From assembly GCA_027009095.1 (NCBI GenBank), contig JALVDG010000435.1, positions 1-6,664 on the forward strand: 6,664 nt of DNA. The letters are read 5' to 3'. This DNA is from Thiotrichaceae bacterium. Lineage in GTDB: Bacteria; Pseudomonadota; Gammaproteobacteria; Thiotrichales; Thiotrichaceae. The position numbers were made by a program, and so were the translations under genes. Shown piece by piece: positions 1-6,664 of the stretch; positions within the stretch are counted from its first letter, which is position 1, and each line of letters opens with the position of its first letter. The notes beneath the pieces were generated by a model. The model made no database searches. It worked only from the letters and a program-made list of their open reading frames with translations, and was not told the origin of the DNA.

Positions 1-19
1 TGCAAAATCAACTACTTAC

Positions 20-71
20 AATTCACATAATTTTAAAATTCGTGAATTATATTTATTCGCAAAATTGCGAA
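20..71. repeat. Nested AT-rich palindromes upstream of the H-NS gene
   Basis: Three symmetrical elements lie close together. AATTCAC (20-26) is mirrored by GTGAATT (42-48). Between these arms sits a perfect 12-base palindrome, AATTTTAAAATT (29-40). Just downstream, TTCGCAA (56-62) and TTGCGAA (65-71) form a near-perfect 16-base palindrome around two A residues. No T-run follows either element on the + strand, so they do not look like intrinsic terminators. They could be operator sites for the downstream gene or curved DNA bound by H-NS itself; that is inference. The symmetry is directly visible. Confidence 0.5.
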
Positions 72-181
72 CCTTGTAACTTGCTGATTTTAAAATGTTA
101 ATTAAAGTCAACTAAATTTAAGTGCGATTGCCCTATGATTTCTAGCCCTAGGGATATTAGTAATCGGTTTTCATATTATTC

Positions 182-187
182 AAAGGA
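182..187 (+). promoter_or_regulatory. Ribosome binding site of the H-NS gene
   Basis: AAAGGA lies 8 bases before the ATG at 196, which supports that start codon. No convincing -35/-10 pair was found upstream. TATGAT at 134-139 resembles a -10 box but has no good -35 partner. Confidence 0.7.
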
Positions 188-195
188 ATAAAATA

Positions 196-510
196 ATGTC
201 TGTTGATTTAGAAAAATCAAGTTTTGCGGAGTTAGTTCAGTTACAAAAAGATATTGCTATTTTAATCAAAAAAAGAGAAAAAGAAGAAAAAATAGCTTTA
301 CGCAAAAAAATGGAAGCTCTAGCAGAAGAGTCAGGATTTACCTTTGATGATATTGCTGCTGAAACTAAAGCAACAAAAAAAAGCAAAGTAAAACCAAAGT
401 ATGCTAATCCTGATAACCCGGAACAGACGTGGACTGGTAGGGGGAGAAGACCAAAGTGGATAGTGAGCGCACTAAATTCAGGCATGAAAGTGGATGATTT
501 ATTAATATAA
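196..510 (+). CDS. H-NS family nucleoid-associated DNA-binding protein
   Basis: This 104-residue protein belongs to the H-NS histone-like family, which binds AT-rich or curved DNA and silences horizontally acquired genes. Residues 1 to about 45 are charged and heptad-like (EKSSFAELVQLQKDIAILIKKREKEEK), fitting the N-terminal coiled-coil dimerisation region. A lysine-rich linker spans about 58-68. The C-terminal DNA-binding domain carries the family signature: Y69, N71-P72, N74-P75, then TWTGRGRRPKW at 78-88, where GRGRRP (81-86) is the minor-groove loop. It is shorter than E. coli H-NS (137 residues) but similar in length to other short H-NS-like proteins of Proteobacteria. The ATG at 196 has a good AAAGGA site upstream. 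It is a single-gene unit ending at the terminator near 549-585. The family is certain; the specific paralogue (hns, xrvA-like or other) is not, so no symbol is given. Confidence 0.93.
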   Translation: MSVDLEKSSFAELVQLQKDIAILIKKREKEEKIALRKKMEALAEESGFTFDDIAAETKATKKSKVKPKYANPDNPEQTWTGRGRRPKWIVSALNSGMKVDDLLI

Positions 511-543
511 ATATTTAACTTGGTTTATAAAAAATAAAGATAT

Positions 544-585
544 AAAAGGAGCTTTCTAATCGTTATTAGATGCTCTTTTTTTATT
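544..585 (+). terminator. Intrinsic terminator of the H-NS gene
   Basis: GAGC (549-552) pairs with GCTC (572-575) and TCTAAT (555-560) pairs with ATTAGA (565-570). The loop is CGTT and there is a small internal asymmetry. A T-run begins at 576, and A residues upstream extend the pairing. It lies about 35 bases after the H-NS stop codon. Confidence 0.85.
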
Positions 586-720
586 TTCTACTACTTATTA
601 CCTTTAAATATTCACTATTGCAATAAATTATTTTGTTTTTTAATTTGGCATTGTTAAATTGGTATATTTGTCACGTCCCGATAGATTATAAGATAGGGGA
701 AAAATTATTATATTAATTTT
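586..720. other. AT-rich spacer with nothing recognised
   Basis: Together with the flanking terminator and IS remnant, this is part of a stretch of more than 300 bases without an intact gene. It is very AT-rich, with no open frame, RNA gene or convincing promoter that I can identify. Composition changes abruptly at about 719-722, where the GC-richer sequence GCGCGGGTAC begins. Confidence 0.5.
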
Positions 721-975
721 GCGCGGGTACTTAGTCAGCCCTGAAAAACGCATTAATCATTGATTTATAAGGACTATAAGTCAAATAAAGTACAATATTT
801 CGACCATAAATAGTATAATAGCGCTTTATTTCTGGTCGAAATGCTCACCATGCTTAGTTCTTCTTCTCCTCATCATCAAACCAATCTTTTTGGCTCTGAC
901 CTATTGCTTCAGCTGGATCCGAGTGATCCACTGCTTAAACTAGCAGAAACAATCCCTTGGGAACAATTTGATTGT
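721..975 (+). mobile_element. Remnant of an IS5-like insertion sequence (5' end only)
   Basis: The segment holds the start of a transposase gene with its leader and nothing of the rest of the element. The left boundary is set by the composition change near 721 and is uncertain. The right boundary is where transposase similarity stops, about 972-975. No terminal inverted repeat pair or target duplication is visible, because the 3' end of the element is missing. A leader hairpin (798-841) lies directly ahead of the transposase start. The remnant is presumably a decayed or deleted copy and cannot move by itself. Complete copies may exist elsewhere in the genome. Confidence 0.5.
798..841 (+). promoter_or_regulatory. 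Hairpin in the transposase leader, with an embedded -10-like box
   Basis: TTTCGACCA (798-806) is the exact reverse complement of TGGTCGAAA (833-841). After one mismatch the stem continues with AAATAG (808-813) against the facing TTTATT (826-831), including a G-U pair. The right arm ends on the first base of the ATG. The loop contains TATAAT (814-819), a perfect -10 sequence but without a good -35. Such a hairpin could limit translation from transcripts that read in from outside the element, a known strategy of insertion sequences. Its role here is inference. Confidence 0.55.
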
Positions 976-1005
976 CGGGTACCGTGTAATAAAGGCTTTC
1001 AATAA
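841..1005 (+). pseudogene. Truncated IS5-like transposase, N-terminal fragment
   Basis: The frame from ATG 841 (or ATG 850, M4) gives 54 residues. Residues 15 to about 44 read NLFGSDLLLQLDPSDPLLKL followed by AETIPWEQFD. This is the conserved N-terminal (DUF772-type) segment of IS5/IS1182-like DDE transposases, recognised from memory of the family and not from a search. Full-length members have several hundred residues. Here similarity ends at about D44, and ten unrelated residues (CRVPCNKGFQ) follow before a stop. The DDE catalytic domain is wholly absent, so the product cannot be an active transposase. The frame has no good ribosome binding site, and its last seven bases overlap the 3' end of convergent dacB. 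Confidence 0.72.
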
Positions 1006-2462
1006 CCTCTTGCTACATTCTGTTTTCTCCCCCCCCAAAAGACCCATTTAATTAAGTTATCATGACTCTTTCTTCCTCTGCTAGAGGCTCTAGGATCATT
1101 ATGCAGTATAGAGACAATATAAGTCTTTCCATCTGCTGCTTTTACATAACCTGCAACACCACGTACATCTCTAAGTGTACCCGTCTTAAAAAAACCACGT
1201 CCACTCACTGGGGTATGACGCAAACGTCTTTTCATCGTGCCGTCTACTCCTGCGATTGATAATGAACGCATAAATAAGTTGCGATAGGGGCTACGGTAGG
1301 CATCCATAAGCAAATCAGATACATGTTTCGCGCTAATACGTGCAAAACGACTTAAACCAGATCCATTTTCGATACGCAGTTCTGGAAAATTTAACCCTCG
1401 TTTTCTTAACCAGTCACCAATCGCCTCCGCGCCTTTACGAGGTGTACCTGGCGCACCATAATATTTTGCACCAATTGAAAGCATTAATTGGCGAGCTATT
1501 ACGTTATTACTATCCTTACCCAACTTAGGTAGAATTTCAGCCAATGTACGAGAGTTATATGTCACTAATTTTTTAGCATGATTAGGAGTACGCCCAAGCC
1601 CAAACTTGACATTCATATAGCCTTTTAACTCATCTTTCCAAATGCCATTAATTGCGGTATACAACATATTGGCGGGATCAGTGACAGCTCGAGAATAAGT
1701 TCTTGTGCCACAACGAGACGAAAAGGTTCCCCTGAAACTAACAATGACTCTGCCACCACTTCGAGAAATACCTATTCTAGGACGACAGCCACGACGTACT
1801 TTACGCATCTTATTTTTAACTATAAGGTTATGCGCAGGGGTCAAAGCTTTTGCTACAACACGCTTACCACGCGCACTGACTGTAAAATAGCTAATTCTTT
1901 CATTAAATAATAAAGCATCAGGCTGTGCGTTATAGCTACTGTATGGCTTACCATCAAAAGCACCAGGATTAATTCTAGGCACATTGAAATAGGTATTGTC
2001 AAAAATTAAACGCCCTTGAATGCTATGAATACCACGACGACGTAATTTATTAAGTAAGCGTCTTAAGTCAACTGTTTCAAAGTCAGGGGAACCATAGCCT
2101 TTAATGTATACATCACCTCTTAAACGACCTGCTTGTATTTTCCCTGTTGTAAAGATATCGATAGGCCAACGATATCTTGGACCTAACACACCAAGAGCCA
2201 CATAAGAGGTTACCAACTTCATTACCGATGCGGGTGTGCGTGCTTGATTCTCATTATAAGCCAATAAAGGTCGCGGTGATCCGATAGCTTGAACATAAAC
2301 ACTCATTCCATAGGGTGATATATGTGAGCGTCTTAAAATATTTTGTATCTCAGGCGGCAATTGATTATAAATTGGTCGCTGTTGAGCCTTAACAGGTAAT
2401 ATTGTTATGCCCAATAAAAGAACAAATGAAGTGAAAAACACTCTAATTTTGTAATAATTCAT
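999..2462 (-). CDS. dacB: D-alanyl-D-alanine carboxypeptidase/endopeptidase PBP4 (peptidase family S13)
   Basis: This low-molecular-mass penicillin-binding protein trims the terminal D-Ala of peptidoglycan stem peptides and cuts peptide cross-links in the periplasm. The 487-residue length fits the S13 family. Residues 1-27 form a signal peptide: positive start (K5, R7), hydrophobic core about 8-24, and a likely cleavage after VKA (25-27). All three active-site motifs are present: SVMK (79-82, with nucleophile S79 and K82), SNN (318-320) and KTG (426-428). The insert between the first two motifs, typical of the family, contains two cysteines (C226, C251) that could form a disulfide. The C-terminal core ends with NLIKWVFW, then a short tail encoded across a run of eight G. 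The ATG at 2460-2462 follows a weak GGGCG site. The gene is divergent from groES and convergent with the IS remnant; no terminator was found after it. Confidence 0.95.
   Translation of the reverse strand: MNYYKIRVFFTSFVLLLGITILPVKAQQRPIYNQLPPEIQNILRRSHISPYGMSVYVQAIGSPRPLLAYNENQARTPASVMKLVTSYVALGVLGPRYRWPIDIFTTGKIQAGRLRGDVYIKGYGSPDFETVDLRRLLNKLRRRGIHSIQGRLIFDNTYFNVPRINPGAFDGKPYSSYNAQPDALLFNERISYFTVSARGKRVVAKALTPAHNLIVKNKMRKVRRGCRPRIGISRSGGRVIVSFRGTFSSRCGTRTYSRAVTDPANMLYTAINGIWKDELKGYMNVKFGLGRTPNHAKKLVTYNSRTLAEILPKLGKDSNNVIARQLMLSIGAKYYGAPGTPRKGAEAIGDWLRKRGLNFPELRIENGSGLSRFARISAKHVSDLLMDAYRSPYRNLFMRSLSIAGVDGTMKRRLRHTPVSGRGFFKTGTLRDVRGVAGYVKAADGKTYIVSILHNDPRASSRGRKSHDNLIKWVFWGGRKQNVARGY
1029..1036 (-). 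repeat. Eight-base G homopolymer within the dacB 3' end
   Basis: The + strand carries eight consecutive C (eight G on the coding strand). They encode part of W-G-G about 10 residues before the stop. Runs of this length are prone to slippage. Losing one G would end the protein as WGGENRM. Gaining one would extend it into the IS-derived DNA. The active-site motifs lie upstream and would be unaffected. Confidence 0.75.
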
Positions 2463-2892
2463 ATAGTTATCGCCCTTTTTTATATTCTACTACAGATTAG
2501 CTAAGCAGCTACTATTACGCAAATAGAAAATTTTGTGATAAAAGCCCTGAATTTATATTCTTCCCCTGTTTGAGAATATAAAAAACTTAATATTTCGCTA
2601 TATTGTCTCTTTTATTATTTATATAGAAGCTGAACAAAACTAATTAGTTCATAATAATTCGTAACTTATAGTGTTTTACAAAATCAGAAATGATTATTTT
2701 TATAGCTAAATTTCATTTTTTCACTTTCTAAAAAGAAAAAATCAATGGTTTAGCTATGCTAAAAACCAAGGTGTCTATTTTTTATCCACTGCAAGTTATT
2801 GATTTTAAACGTGACTGTGGATTATGAGAAGTTACCTTTTATCTGATTGAAATCACGGATTTAGATAAAAAATAAAAAAATTTTCTATTTCT
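2463..2892. other. Long AT-rich gap between dacB and the groESL promoter
   Basis: No open frame or RNA gene is recognisable in these 430 bases. It must contain the dacB promoter on the minus strand, but I could not find a convincing -35/-10 pair. Two symmetrical elements stand out. TATATTCT (2554-2561) is mirrored by AGAATATA (2573-2580) around an 11-base loop. A hairpin with a bulge runs across 2746-2768 (TGGTTTAGC against GCTAAAAACCA). Neither is followed by a proper T-run, so they are not clear terminators. Confidence 0.5.
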
Positions 2893-2920
2893 CTTGAATT
2901 CAATAAAGCCAATCCTATTA
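2893..2920 (+). promoter_or_regulatory. sigma32 (heat-shock) promoter of groESL, overlapping a sigma70-like promoter
   Basis: CTTGAA (2893-2898) matches the sigma32 -35 consensus exactly. TCCTATTA (2913-2920), 14 bases further on, matches CCCCATTA at six of eight positions. The spacer contains AAAGCCAA, reminiscent of the E. coli groE promoter. The same DNA can be read as a sigma70 promoter: TTGAAT (2894-2899), a 16-base spacer, then TATTAT (2916-2921). Either would start transcription at about 2926-2929, giving a leader of about 70 bases. This predicts basal housekeeping expression plus heat-shock induction. Confidence 0.75.
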
Positions 2921-2947
2921 TTAGCAGTCGTAGTATGAGACTGCTAA
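2921..2947 (+). promoter_or_regulatory. Variant CIRCE operator (HrcA-type repressor site)
   Basis: TTAGCAGTC (2921-2929), a nine-base spacer (2930-2938) and GACTGCTAA (2939-2947) form a perfect inverted repeat; flanking A2920 and T2948 extend it to ten pairs. The canonical CIRCE is TTAGCACTC, N9, GAGTGCTAA. Arm length, spacer length and eight of nine positions per arm agree, and the one difference (C to G, with G to C in the other arm) keeps the symmetry. It covers the -10 edge and the predicted transcription start, where HrcA binding would block initiation. HrcA control is inferred from the family; hrcA is not in this window. Confidence 0.8.
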
Positions 2948-2988
2948 TGAATGTCTCATCTCGTTTTATTCAAAATATTAAAATGTAT

Positions 2989-2992
2989 GGAG
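2989..2992 (+). promoter_or_regulatory. Ribosome binding site of groES
   Basis: GGAG lies seven bases before the ATG at 3000 and supports that start, which also gives the standard [11 protein letters not shown]-terminus. Confidence 0.8.
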
Positions 2993-2999
2993 CAAAAAT

Positions 3000-3290
3000 A
3001 TGAAAATTCGTCCTTTGCATGATCGCGTGCTTGTACGTCGTACAGAAGAAGAACGTAAAAGTGCAGGTGGAATCATTATTCCTGATAATGCGACTGAAAA
3101 GCCAAATGCTGGTGAAATTATCGCAGCAGGTAATGGCAGAATTACAGATTCTGGTGATGTCCGCGCGATGGATGTAAAAGTTGGAGACAACGTTTTATTT
3201 GGTCAGTACGCTGGTACGGAAGTAAAAGTTGATGGCGAAACATTATTAATGATGAAAGAAGAAGATATTTTAGCAGTGATCGAAGGCTAA
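3000..3290 (+). CDS. groES: Co-chaperonin GroES (Hsp10)
   Basis: GroES forms the heptameric lid that closes the GroEL folding chamber in the cytoplasm and triggers substrate release into it. The 96-residue length is typical. The N-terminus [14 protein letters not shown] (1-14) is the family hallmark. The mobile loop spans about 17-33 and carries the hydrophobic GroEL-contacting III-P segment (I25-I27, P28). [13 protein letters not shown] (60-72) and the C-terminal EEDILAVIE (87-95) are also conserved. It is the first gene of a two-gene operon with groEL, 81 bases downstream and without a terminator between them. Transcription is expected from the sigma32/CIRCE region at 2893-2947. Nothing in the protein is unusual. 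Confidence 0.98.
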   Translation: MKIRPLHDRVLVRRTEEERKSAGGIIIPDNATEKPNAGEIIAAGNGRITDSGDVRAMDVKVGDNVLFGQYAGTEVKVDGETLLMMKEEDILAVIEG

Positions 3291-3323
3291 AAATATTTTA
3301 AACATAGCGGCCGTTAACAATAA

Positions 3324-5021
<1,698 letters not shown>

Positions 5022-5053
5022 TCATCTACTGATTGTTACCATACCCATATTTC

Positions 5054-5093
5054 AAAAAAAGCCCGTAGATCACTTGATTTACGGGCTTTTTTA
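5054..5093 (+). terminator. Intrinsic terminator of the groESL operon
   Basis: GCCCGTA (5061-5067) pairs with TACGGGC (5080-5086) around a 12-base loop. A residues before and T residues after (5087-5092) extend the stem and form the T-run. It lies 33 bases past the groEL stop. Confidence 0.95.
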
Positions 5094-5169
5094 TTAACTG
5101 ATGTTACGCGACTTCTCTGTGTTACCATCGCTTCTGTGTGGGAACGCATAAAAAACAGTTAAAAGAGTG

Positions 5170-5205
5170 TTGAAGTCTTATTTTATAATCGGCATAATAC
5201 GCCCC
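5170..5205 (+). promoter_or_regulatory. rpsT promoter with a GC-rich discriminator
   Basis: TTGAAG (5170-5175), a 17-base spacer and CATAAT (5193-5198) form a good sigma70 promoter. The following ACGCCCC (5199-5205) is a GC-rich discriminator at the predicted start. Such discriminators are typical of ribosomal promoters inhibited by ppGpp during starvation. A second TATAAT (5184-5189) lies in the spacer but has no -35 at a suitable distance. Confidence 0.7.
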
Positions 5206-5228
5206 TTGTTTTAAATACAGTCCTTCTT

Positions 5229-5232
5229 GGAG
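5229..5232 (+). promoter_or_regulatory. Ribosome binding site deciding the TTG start of rpsT
   Basis: GGAG lies seven bases before TTG 5240. No ATG or GTG lies nearby in frame that would yield the conserved [11 protein letters not shown]-terminus, so this site fixes the unusual start codon. Confidence 0.85.
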
Positions 5233-5239
5233 AATTATT

Positions 5240-5500
5240 TTGCCAAATATTACATCTGCAAAAAAGCGTGCACGTCAGTCTGAGAAGCGTCGTGTGAGAA
5301 ATAAACACCAACGCTCAAGAATGCGTACAGCTGTTAAGTCGGTTGTATATGCCATCGAAGCGGGTGAAAAAGAAACTGCTCAAGCAGCTTTCAAAGTAGC
5401 GGTACCTGTCTTAGATAAAGCGGTTAGCAAAGGCTTGATTCATAAGAATAAAGCTGCACGTCATAAAAGTCGTTTAACACATCGTATTGCTGCAATGTAA
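5240..5500 (+). CDS. rpsT: 30S ribosomal protein S20
   Basis: S20 binds 16S rRNA at the base of the small subunit early in assembly. The 86 residues are the usual length. The N-terminus reads [18 protein letters not shown], highly basic and typical of the family. The middle and C-terminal parts form helices ending with [16 protein letters not shown] (68-83), a strongly conserved RNA-binding segment. The start codon is TTG (5240-5242), supported by GGAG and by the conserved second residue P. E. coli rpsT also starts with UUG, a feature linked to its translational autoregulation by S20; the same control here is inference. The gene has its own promoter and terminator and is convergent with xseA. 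Confidence 0.97.
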   Translation: MPNITSAKKRARQSEKRRVRNKHQRSRMRTAVKSVVYAIEAGEKETAQAAFKVAVPVLDKAVSKGLIHKNKAARHKSRLTHRIAAM

Positions 5501-5524
5501 GTGTAAGACTTTATCCTGAATTTG

Positions 5525-5551
5525 TGGCTTCACTACGGTACAGTGAAGTCA
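5525..5551 (+). other. Hairpin in the rpsT 3' untranslated region
   Basis: CTTCACT (5528-5534) pairs with AGTGAAG (5542-5548) around a seven-base loop. A G-U pair and two further pairs extend the stem to ten. No T-run follows, so it is not itself a terminator. It may protect the mRNA 3' end or affect its decay; that is inference. Confidence 0.45.
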
Positions 5552-5581
5552 TGGCTTCGGGCTTATTGTACGATATATATC

Positions 5582-5610
5582 AAAAGGCTGATTTTTAATC
5601 AGCTTTTTTT
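5582..5610 (+). terminator. Intrinsic terminator of rpsT
   Basis: GCTGATT (5587-5593, counting the G at 5587) pairs with AATCAGC (5597-5603) around a TTT loop, followed by a run of T from 5604. On the minus strand the same stem is followed by a short T-run (TTTT), so it might also stop transcription arriving from convergent xseA. Confidence 0.9.
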
Positions 5611-5719
5611 GTGTCTGACAGACTTTGGATGAGCGTGAAATAATAGTAATACTCTGTATGCGTTCCTTCCCTCATTTTTATTGCTTCAGCGTGCGAATGT
5701 ATAACTGTGTCACATTAAG

Positions 5720-6664
5720 TTAATTGCTCCTAAGTGAGACAACCTCACTAATTATGTCTCCATCTTTAATTTTTGTATTAATTTTCTCTCCAACTTTCAG
5801 TTGTTTAACAGAGCTTATAATCTGTGTTTCTTTTTCATCTCTTACTATCGCATAACCGCGTTCTAATGTTTTTAGTGGACTAATCGCGTTAAGCTTTGCG
5901 ATTTGTACAGCTAAAGTAGCTTGTTTGGCGGTTATATTCTTTCGTATAGATTGATGCAGAAGTATGATTGTTTGTCTGAGTTTTTGTTGGTTATTGTCTA
6001 GTAGTCGTTTAGGGGAGTTGGTATTTAATTGCTTTTGTAGGGCTTGAATTGCAAGGCGTTTATTATTTAATAGTTGTTGCATTTGTTGTTTAAGTCGAGT
6101 ATCTAACTCATCTAAGCGTTGCGACTGTTGTTGTAATTGATAAGATGGTTTTTGTTGATTTAACCTTTTAGTAAGCCATTTCTGGGCTTCTGTTTTTTGC
6201 TTTAGCTTTGATGATATAACGCTAATCAGTTTTTGTTGGAGCTGATTTATATTGTTACTAAGATATTGATTGTCGGGGCCGACTAGCTCCGCGGCAGCAG
6301 AGGGAGTGGGGGCGCGCATATCAGCAATAAAGTCTGCGATGGTAAAGTCTATCTCATGCCCGATGCCTGTGACGATAGGGATATTTGATTCATATAATGC
6401 CTGGGCTAAGTTTTCATCATTAAATGCTACAAGGTCTTCTATAGAACCACCACCACGCGTTAGCACTAATACATCGCAATCTTTGCGTATATTAGCTTGT
6501 CGTACAGCCGATTCCAGTTGCAAGGCAGCTTTATCGCCTTGTACTGTCGCAGGATAAATAAGAACGGGTATTTGTGGGCAGCGACGTTTTAATACATTTA
6601 AAATATCCTGTAATGCCGCGCCAGTGGGAGAGGAAATAATGCCAATTTTTTGTGGGAACAGAGG
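5720..6664 (-). CDS. xseA: Exodeoxyribonuclease VII large subunit (partial, 5' end outside the window)
   Basis: XseA is the catalytic and DNA-binding large subunit of exonuclease VII. With several XseB small subunits it degrades single-stranded DNA from both ends in mismatch repair and DNA damage processing. The frame is open from the window edge to the TAA at 5720-5722, giving 314 residues, about two-thirds of a roughly 450-residue protein. The N-terminal OB-fold lies outside. The first visible residues, PLFPQKIGIISSPTGAAL, match the start of the nuclease domain. RGGGS-EDL-AFNDE and GIGHEIDFTIADFIADMRAP then follow, with TPSAAAEL: the conserved catalytic-domain blocks. Next come long Gln/Leu-rich helices that form the coiled-coil arm binding XseB. 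The C-terminal SPLKTLERGYAIV block and a short beta-rich end are conserved. The methionine-like codon at 6521-6523 (TTG) is internal, not the true start. Confidence 0.95.
   Translation of the reverse strand, partial: PLFPQKIGIISSPTGAALQDILNVLKRRCPQIPVLIYPATVQGDKAALQLESAVRQANIRKDCDVLVLTRGGGSIEDLVAFNDENLAQALYESNIPIVTGIGHEIDFTIADFIADMRAPTPSAAAELVGPDNQYLSNNINQLQQKLISVISSKLKQKTEAQKWLTKRLNQQKPSYQLQQQSQRLDELDTRLKQQMQQLLNNKRLAIQALQKQLNTNSPKRLLDNNQQKLRQTIILLHQSIRKNITAKQATLAVQIAKLNAISPLKTLERGYAIVRDEKETQIISSVKQLKVGEKINTKIKDGDIISEVVSLRSN

Noticed and set aside
724..982. The heptamer CGGGTAC at 724-730 and again at 976-982, flanking the IS remnant, as a deletion scar or target duplication.
   Set aside because: Both copies run in the same direction, so they are not the inverted ends of an IS. 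Seven bases is short, and the second copy lies inside the palindrome GGTACC. Chance cannot be excluded.
5613..5623. GTCTG-A-CAGAC palindrome after the rpsT terminator.
   Set aside because: Five-base arms with a one-base centre are too short to support a function without other evidence.
5720..6523. A complete short XseA-like gene starting at TTG 6523.
   Set aside because: The frame continues without a stop to the window edge, with clear XseA similarity (PLFPQKIGIISSPTGAAL), so the gene is simply cut by the window.
6270..6557. Open frame on the + strand opposite xseA.
   Set aside because: It lies antisense to the best-conserved part of the XseA catalytic domain and has no recognisable protein features, so it is a shadow frame.

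Overview
The window looks like part of a gammaproteobacterial chromosome with low to moderate GC. The evidence is the proteobacterial-type GroES/GroEL with a Gly-Gly-Met tail, a short H-NS family protein, a gammaproteobacterial-style XseA, and an S20 gene that starts with UUG as in E. coli. I cannot place it below class from sequence alone. Most of the window is ordinary housekeeping DNA. The one clearly unusual element is the regulatory region of groESL.

Layout: 1-195 is AT-rich upstream DNA with nested palindromes. A short H-NS family nucleoid protein gene (196-510, +) follows and ends at a good intrinsic terminator (about 544-585). Bases 586-720 show nothing recognisable. Bases 721 to about 975 carry the 5' remnant of an IS5-like insertion sequence: a hairpin just before the start codon and about 44 recognisable residues of the transposase N-terminus, then abrupt loss of similarity. 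The remnant reading frame runs on to 1005 and overlaps the 3' end of the convergent dacB gene (999-2462, -), which encodes the periplasmic penicillin-binding protein PBP4. A 537-base AT-rich gap (2463-2999) separates dacB from the divergent groES-groEL operon (3000-5021, +).

At the groESL promoter, a sigma32-like promoter and a sigma70-like promoter share the same -35 region. Both run into a perfect inverted repeat with the exact CIRCE geometry (9-base arms, 9-base spacer) and a symmetric one-base change in each arm. This suggests dual control by heat-shock sigma factor and by an HrcA-type repressor; hrcA itself is not in the window. groEL ends in a strong terminator. rpsT (5240-5500, +) then has its own promoter with a GC-rich discriminator, a UUG start and its own terminator. 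The window closes with the 3' two-thirds of xseA (5720 to past 6664, -), convergent to rpsT.

The genes do not form one pathway. They are protein folding (groESL), translation (rpsT), cell-wall remodelling (dacB), DNA repair (xseA) and nucleoid organisation (H-NS), each in its own transcription unit with visible terminators after hns, groEL and rpsT. I found no CRISPR array, tRNA, rRNA or defence system.
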